Notes under the pieces: model-generated | Database searches by the model: none | The model's input: only the letters and a program-made list of their open reading frames with translations | Told to the model about the DNA's origin: nothing | Shown: piece after piece, positions 59,501 through 64,000 of the stretch | Layout of the letters: each line of letters begins with the position of its first letter | How positions within the stretch are numbered: position 1 is the first letter of the stretch | NCBI GenBank assembly: GCA_037577475.1 | Contig: CM075184.1 | Coordinates: 7,931,094-7,995,093, forward strand | Reading direction: 5' to 3' | Length of the DNA: 64,000 nt | Origin: Chaunax sp. Z400 | Lineage: Eukaryota; Chordata; Actinopteri; Lophiiformes; Chaunacidae | Position numbers and translations under genes: made by a program

Positions 59501-62500
59501 CTATAGCATAATTATAGAGTCATAATGTATTCTTGTACAACATGTTTTATGTTTATGTACTGTTTGTACTGCTATTGTAAATGGTTGTAAGGGCAAACTT
59601 TTAAAATGGAAGTTCTGTGCTTTTAAATTTAAGGTTTGTTTGCAAGAACAATGGTGTTATCTATGAGAACCAGCTTTTACAGATTGGCCTGAAGTCTGAG
59701 TACAGGCAGAACCTGGGTGAGCTGCTTTATATTCTTACTTGTATCCAGCATGCTTGAGTTCTGCATCTTTTGCACATTCCAGTCAGACCTCAACAGCTTT
59801 AAAGGAACAGTTCACCCAAAGATGAATATTCACTCATTAAACTCAGTCCCCATCTTCTCCTTGTTTAGGAGAATGCTGCAACACTGACTAAGAACTGACT
59901 TTCCTTTGGCATAGGATGAGTAGATCATTTTGGGGTGAACTGTCCTTTTAAGGGTATTTTTCAGTCATTATTATCTAATTCGCCAAGTTCCAAGAGATTA
60001 AACTAAATTTCCCTGCGGTTGTCTTATAGGTCGTATGTATGTCTTCTACGGTAACAAGACGTCCACCCAGTTCCTCAGCTTCTCCACATCAGTGACCTGT
60101 CACGACGAGCTCAACACTCATATCCTGTCCACTGCTCAGTAGCGTCTTCTTACAGACTTGATTGTCCCATTCTAGTACCAGTACTGCTGTCTCTGCACAC
60201 CATTCAAACTGTCAAGATAAAAAGGCCTACAACGTGACAAAATGTACGATGTGTGTGAATGCTTCCTATCTGCTATAGGTTATGTTAGTGTCATTTAGGC
60301 ATGCATAGAGTCCTTGACCATCATCTCCACAGCTGAATGTCCACGCTAAGGCAGTAGACCCCATAATAGAAGGTGGGGCTCAGGTCCAGCAGATCCTCAA
60401 CATTGAGTGTGTGTCAGATTTCACAGATGCACCGGTACTCAACATCCAGTTCAGGTTGGTGTCTGAATGATTACTTTTAACAAAAATCAATATTTCTATG
60501 TATGCTATGCTACACTGTTTATGGTAATGGCTCTGTGTGTGCCAACAGATATGGTGGAACTCTTCAGAACATTGCAGTGAAACTCCCGGTGATGCTGAAC
60601 AAGTTTTTTCAGCCCACAGAGATGGAATCCCAAGATTTCTTCCAGCGGTGGAAACAGCTTGGAGCGTAAGGCTTCCTTTATGTTCTCAATCTTAATTCTC
60701 TATGAGAAGAGGCAGAAATAACTTCAGTTTTATCTAACTGTTTGAGATGTGACCTGTCTCATTGGATCAGCATTGATCTGGATGTTACTATACTTTAGCA
60801 TCTCCTAAAGACACAATACTGAGTTATTATCATTCTGCAAGTCATCAGTGGTTTTTCTATCCAGGTCATTGTTAATGTAACCCCCCACAATAAAGCTACA
60901 AAGTCACAGGTTGCAGCTTCTGCATATGAAAATGAATCTTCTATGACATTAAACTAAATATCTTTGGGTTAAAACAAGCAGATTGAATCTCTTAAGTTTG
61001 GCTTAGGAAAATGTGCATTTTTTTCTCTTTACTTTTTTTTTGGCAGAGGTAATGAATTATAAAGGCTACTTCTTTGTTGCCCTTGGAGAAAGTCTCCAGA
61101 CTCCCTTTAAAAATCACTGTTTTGTTGTTGAGTTAAGAGAATCAATAAACTTTTTAAAACAGTCTGTGACAAATACTTCATTATGTGGGTCTTGTAAATT
61201 CAGCAAATGTACTAGAAGTTTTTTCTTTCTCTGTTAAATTTAAGTGCATTTATGTCATGTATAATGTAAGTTTGAACAGGATGAGGTTCAGGGAGGTCGT
61301 GTGTATTGCAGTTGTTGTAGTGGACAACACTCTATGGTAGCTGGTCCCTGTTGTTTTGGTTTTGTTCATAATTTTCTTGTCTGGTTTCCCTCCTCAGTCC
61401 TCAGCAAGAGGTCCAGAAAATCTTCAAGGCCAAACACTCAATGGACATAGATGTTACCAAGGCCAAGGTAAAAAGAATCACCTCTCCAACGGACAGTACT
61501 CAGCTGTAGACATTTATCTTTTTTATGAACATGACAGAGACAATCTGCATGATTATCAGATGGATATTAGTATTGACTGTGGCCTATATTGCTCCATTTG
61601 TGCTCTTTTCTACTAAAATGATTGACTGAATTTAAACAGCTTTTCTAATAAACGATTTTGACTTTTTTGTTATTAACTAGAGTAGTTTTTAATCTCAGTA
61701 GGAAAGTTATTGTTTAAAAAGAAGGGTTGCACCAGTGACTGGTTTCACTTTATACCATGGTATAAAATTTGATGGTTATCATACCATGAGCATTTTCTTA
61801 TTACCGGATTTATTTTTAAAAAAAATTAAAGGACACTCCAACTCGTTCACCCATCTTTGCACACATCATCCCTCTGTGCAAATCACAGCATGTTTCTCAT
61901 TCATGAATTTAATCTCTAACAAAGAAACTTGAACTAACTTTTGTAAAATGCCTAGAAGCTTTTAGACACACTAATCTGGTACTCCTAACTGGACATTTCA
62001 TGTTTCCCCAGTACTTTCAACAATACTCCCTCACCAGTTCAACTCCCAGCACTGATTTAAAGGCCCTGAAACGCTGTCCTGTCAGTTTCAGGCATTGGGT
62101 TGAGTGTCAATGGCCCTAGTTTTTGCAGTGCGTCCCACACCGTTGGCACCAGTATTTGGTGGACTGAGCATGTTGAATCGGTGGTGGAGCCCCACAGAAA
62201 CAAAGAAAGTCAAGAGGGCGCACACAGAAGACTCCTGTCATTCTTCATCAATAATTCCAATACATGAATATTCTTTAAATGAAATGTCCAGCTGAAATAA
62301 AGCACCTGAAGATAAACTGTTACAGTCTTGGGTGGTGAGTGAGAGACGTGTGTAAATGGTAATACAGACTGCTGCCACCTGCTGGCAGACAGTGTCTCAT
62401 GCAGGTGCAGGTACCTGTGTGCTAGTTGACCATCAGCTGTAGTCTGTGATGTGTTCAGGTGCAACTTCTGTCTCTGTCACCTCTACTTCTATCATTAGCA

Positions 62501-63103
62501 GATGGGATTTGCTCAGTTGACATGGAACTGTAGATGTTTAAACCCTCTGCAGGATTTCTCATTAGAGTTAGCTTAACAGAAACAAAACAAGAGAGTAAGC
62601 GGACCATGACTTGAGATTATTTTGTCTTTTGTCAACTTCAAGAATTTAGTTCTAAACCGGTGTGCTGAGTCGATGATATGATGTTGGAGACTTGATCCAA
62701 GATTTTCCTGCTTAACCCCTTGTTTTGTAATATATGCGTCAACCTGCTTTTGCATGTACATATAATTAGAATTTTATTTTAAAATGTCCCTTCTCTGAAA
62801 TTCTTTTGTAGATCCTAGGTTTTGGTGTCGCTCTGCTGGACGGGGTGGATCCCAATCCTGCAAACTTTGTTGGAGCTGGAGTCATTCACACTAAGAGCAC
62901 TCAGGTGGGCTGCCTCCTCAGACTGGAGCCCAACACACAAGCACAGGTAAAGAGACACACACACAGACTTATCGATGTATTGAACCAGCATATAGCCTGT
63001 GTAACCGTGTGTGTTTCCTGTTCAGATGTACCGTCTGACCCTCCGGACCAGCAGGGAGTCGGTGTCTCAGAGACTGTGTGATCTCCTGTCTGAACAGTTC
63101 TAG
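38552..63103 (+). CDS. ap2a2: AP-2 complex subunit alpha-2
   Basis: Twenty-three exons: 38552-38618, 40162-40230, 43138-43280, 43419-43612, 45075-45204, 45979-46080, 46181-46289, 47649-47799, 48212-48380, 49777-49914, 49991-50173, 51719-51816, 52129-52360, 54088-54252, 55417-55506, 56278-56414, 59634-59716, 60030-60119, 60331-60454, 60549-60665, 61398-61467, 62812-62946 and 63026-63103. They total 2874 nt, 957 residues. This large subunit of the AP-2 adaptor links clathrin, PIP2 and cargo at the plasma membrane. The helical trunk is about residues 1-620 with the PIP2-binding KKKY near 55-58. A variable hinge spans exons 14-16. The appendage (ear) begins about 726 and includes FFQRWKQL of the ligand platform. 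Identity follows [14 protein letters not shown] and [14 protein letters not shown], which fit alpha-2 better than alpha-1. One intron is U12-type. Confidence 0.95.
38619..40161 (+). other. ap2a2 intron 1
   Basis: Includes a CA-rich run near 39205-39240. No gene or clear mobile element recognised. Confidence 0.5.
40231..43137 (+). other. ap2a2 intron 2
   Basis: Nearly 3 kb without coding similarity. A TG-rich segment precedes exon 3 (about 43083-43132), again close to an acceptor. Confidence 0.5.
43613..45074 (+). other. ap2a2 intron 4 with repeat B copy
   Basis: Contains the family B repeat at 44060-44170 (reverse complement of 10375-10500) and a TAA-rich tract with TTTATTTGTATAG at 44900-44935, the start of the common repeat seen at 15722. 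Confidence 0.5.
44060..44170 (+). repeat. Dispersed repeat, family B
   Basis: Read in reverse it matches 10375-10500 through TTTTTCATCTGGCTTAAAACC-like sequence. Class unknown. Confidence 0.5.
45225..45360 (+). repeat. SINE body fragment in ap2a2 intron 5
   Basis: TTTTCTCCAGGTGGTCTGGC and TTCTTCCCACAGTCCAAAAA correspond to the body of the SINE at 31148-31440. The tRNA-like head is absent. Confidence 0.6.
45405..45580. repeat. Degenerate AT-rich tandem repeat
   Basis: Units built on AAGTCATTATTTCAAGATA, the same style as 22640-22995. Confidence 0.6.
46290..47648 (+). other. ap2a2 intron 7
   Basis: About 1.36 kb; a fish repeat fragment (GTTTCATGGAAAAATGGG) is near 46890-46930. Nothing else recognised. 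Confidence 0.45.
48381..49776 (+). other. ap2a2 intron 9
   Basis: About 1.4 kb, no repeat or coding signal recognised. Confidence 0.45.
50265..50590 (+). mobile_element. hAT-like transposon fragment with BED zinc finger
   Basis: It starts with a TTGGGCTTCGAGAACCAG-type hAT end. From 50479 the plus strand reads [16 protein letters not shown], then [13 protein letters not shown]. This is the beginning of a BED-type zinc finger with its CxxC pair. The rest of the transposase is missing. It lies in ap2a2 intron 11. Confidence 0.7.
50591..51718 (+). other. Remainder of ap2a2 intron 11
   Basis: No further element recognised. The intron ends with a weak-looking but usable acceptor (CATTTCATAG). 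Confidence 0.45.
52361..54087 (+). other. ap2a2 intron 13
   Basis: Holds a hAT-like repeat start near 53040 (CAGGGCTGCTCGATTATGG) and an AATAATAATA run near 53240. No coding signal. Confidence 0.45.
53038..53115 (+). mobile_element. hAT-like repeat terminus
   Basis: CAGGGCTGCTCGATTATGGC and AATCATAATCATGGTTACC are the left end of a familiar fish hAT-type repeat. The right end was not found. Confidence 0.5.
54551..54860 (-). mobile_element. tRNA-derived SINE, minus strand
   Basis: Reverse copy of the SINE at 31148-31440, with CATGTTTTTGGTGGTGGGAG in place of the box-body match and GGATTTGAACC as the complement of box B. The tail end (54551-54600) includes the TCCATCCATCCATTTTCTG motif. It lies in ap2a2 intron 14. 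Confidence 0.85.
56109..56198. mobile_element. Tc1-type palindromic MITE
   Basis: A 90-bp element that is nearly a perfect hairpin. The left arm ACAGTACCAGTCAAAAAT and the right arm with ATTGACTGGTACTGT are complementary. The arm sequence is a known Tc1-family terminal repeat. It lies in ap2a2 intron 15, about 80 bp before exon 16. Confidence 0.8.
56829..59506. repeat. 30-bp satellite-like array, about 90 units
   Basis: The array (2678 bp) is in ap2a2 intron 16. The standard unit is 30 bp with CTATAGGCTCAATATAAC followed by AACAACACAAAC. Many units are 27 bp because one AAC/CAA triplet is missing. Since both lengths are multiples of three, several frames stay open for hundreds of codons on both strands, giving false proteins of the form [10 protein letters not shown] and [10 protein letters not shown]. 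Point variants (GTATGAC, ATATTAC, CTACAGG) are clustered. Confidence 0.97.
59797..59952. mobile_element. Short DNA-transposon-like repeat in ap2a2 intron 17
   Basis: Ends AAAGGAACAGTTCACCCAAA and TTGGGGTGAACTGTCCTTTT are inverted repeats. The 156-bp element is non-coding and common in fish. Related ends occur at about 7168 and 9822. Confidence 0.75.
60120..60330 (+). promoter_or_regulatory. U12-type AT-AC intron of ap2a2
   Basis: Reads ATATCCTGT at the 5' end and ends in CTCCAC. A branch site TCCTTGAC (60311-60318) puts the likely branch adenosine at 60317, 13 nt before the end. With these borders the frame continues [16 protein letters not shown], matching the alpha-adaptin ear. A GT-AG choice does not keep the frame, and reading through meets TAG at 60140-60142. 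Confidence 0.88.
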
Positions 63104-64000
63104 ACTCTCAGCTCCGGCATTTTTACACCTTACATCTCTACTCTCCTGGTCTCAGTTCAGATTGGATTGTGTTGTACAGTGTATTTTTTAACTTACTCTA
63201 CATGTAAATGAAGTGAGATGTATTCTTCACACACAGCTTTACAAATATGTCACTGCTTTAGACCTGCCTTGTTCTCTGTGAACGGTCCAGAGCGGCTCTC
63301 TGTAGCTGAGTTTGGAATATTTTTTTGAGGTACTGCCTTTTTTTTAGTCACTTTGAAGACTTGGTTAGGAAGCATTAATCAGGTTGCAGAAATGTCAGTA
63401 GCGTTGTTAGCCTACCAGTGATCTCAACAATTATTTCAGCTGTTAGACTTTCTGTGAGACATTTATTCTTGTCGAGTTTCAAACAAATGTTGCACAGAAC
63501 TGGGAGGCTTTCCTGAACTTCTCACCCATTTTGCACTTGTTGGGTTTAAAAAAATGATCGCATTAATACTTCAAACAGATTTAGACAAGAGAAATTTGAC
63601 TTTGAGGTAAGAATTGTTTCACCAATTTTATACATCTGTCATTTTGAGAGGAAAAGCTTTGCATTGTGGTAATTGTTTTTAGCAAAAATTACACATTGAA
63701 TCCTACAATTATCCTTCTGCTTTGTGAGATTTTGAAGTACAGTGTGCTTTCATTTCACATGTCGAATTCAGACTCTCAAATGAAACAGCTAAAGTCAATA
63801 TAGAACACTTAGTAGAAAGTGGCTCTGATAGTGATTGAGTTAATTTTCTTATCTGCTCCACACTATTGTGCCTGTGTAACTTTAGTCTGTCAAGAACAGA
63901 GCCTTCAAATAGACACAAGTCTCAAGCACTGTCACACTACTTTGACTTCAATGCATTTTTTCCACAGATATTATGTTTTTATTTCAATAATATATGGTAT
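63104..64000 (+). other. ap2a2 3' UTR, continues past window
   Basis: No AATAAA was seen in this stretch, so the UTR probably runs beyond base 64000. No later gene was recognised. Confidence 0.55.

Noticed and set aside
56829..59506. CRISPR-like appearance of regular 30-bp repeats
   Set aside because: There are no unique spacers, the units are directly adjacent, and the host is a vertebrate.
56814..59525. Very long open frames (up to 802 codons) on both strands
   Set aside because: They lie inside the 30-bp array. Units of 30 or 27 bp keep any stop-free frame open, and the translations are pure repeats. The interval is an intron of ap2a2.
60030..60142. ap2a2 exon 18 extended to the TAG at 60140 as an alternative end
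   Set aside because: The next exon continues the family sequence in frame only if the AT-AC intron is removed; the read-through residues have no match to alpha-adaptin.
38552..63103. Alpha-1 adaptin (ap2a1)
   Set aside because: Exons 5-9 read [26 protein letters not shown] and [14 protein letters not shown], closer to alpha-2; the hinge also lacks the long proline-rich block of alpha-1.

Overview
This is vertebrate nuclear DNA, almost certainly from a ray-finned fish. Two multi-exon genes can be rebuilt end to end with correct splice sites and intact frames. A third gene is present only as its 3' half. The introns and the spacer carry a typically teleost mix of repeats: L1-like and other LINEs, a Penelope-like element, Tc1, hAT-like and piggyBac remnants, a tRNA-derived SINE, and long CA, CT and 30-bp tandem arrays. 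Nothing looks bacterial, and there is no CRISPR array or operon.

Layout. 1-2795: decayed L1-like LINE on the minus strand. 2916-9563: last five recognisable coding exons of a type B carboxylesterase gene (+), with an older LINE split by an insertion in one intron. About 9.6-23.3 kb: esterase 3' UTR, then a repeat-rich spacer with three minisatellites (32, 35 and 51 bp), LINE and SINE pieces, and a Penelope-like element at 20.7-22.3 kb that keeps a hammerhead-ribozyme-like core. 23529-35198: tph1, tryptophan hydroxylase (+), 11 coding exons, 501 codons plus stop. Its intron 7 is swollen by four tandem 1.2-1.4 kb units and also holds a SINE; intron 8 holds a dead Tc1-like element. 36.0-38.4 kb: short intergenic stretch with L1 endonuclease and piggyBac remnants. 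38552-63103: ap2a2, the alpha subunit of the AP-2 clathrin adaptor (+), 23 exons, 957 codons plus stop. Its intron 16 contains a 2.7-kb array of a 30-bp repeat.

The three genes point the same way but are not functionally linked: an esterase, the rate-limiting enzyme of serotonin and melatonin synthesis, and an endocytic adaptor.

The best leads are in gene structure rather than new proteins. (1) The intron between ap2a2 exons 18 and 19 only works as a U12-type AT-AC intron, and its branch site is visible. (2) tph1 exon 7 sits between an upstream (TG)16 tract that replaces the usual polypyrimidine tract and an 81-nt (AC)n tract just after its donor; the two could pair in the pre-mRNA and control a frame-breaking exon. 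(3) The tph1 intron array shows a traceable history of tandem duplication and microhomology deletions. (4) The Penelope-like element keeps a ribozyme core and a terminal inverted segment.

Exon limits come from reading splice sites and comparing with remembered family sequences. No database search was run, so paralogue letters (a or b) are not assigned.
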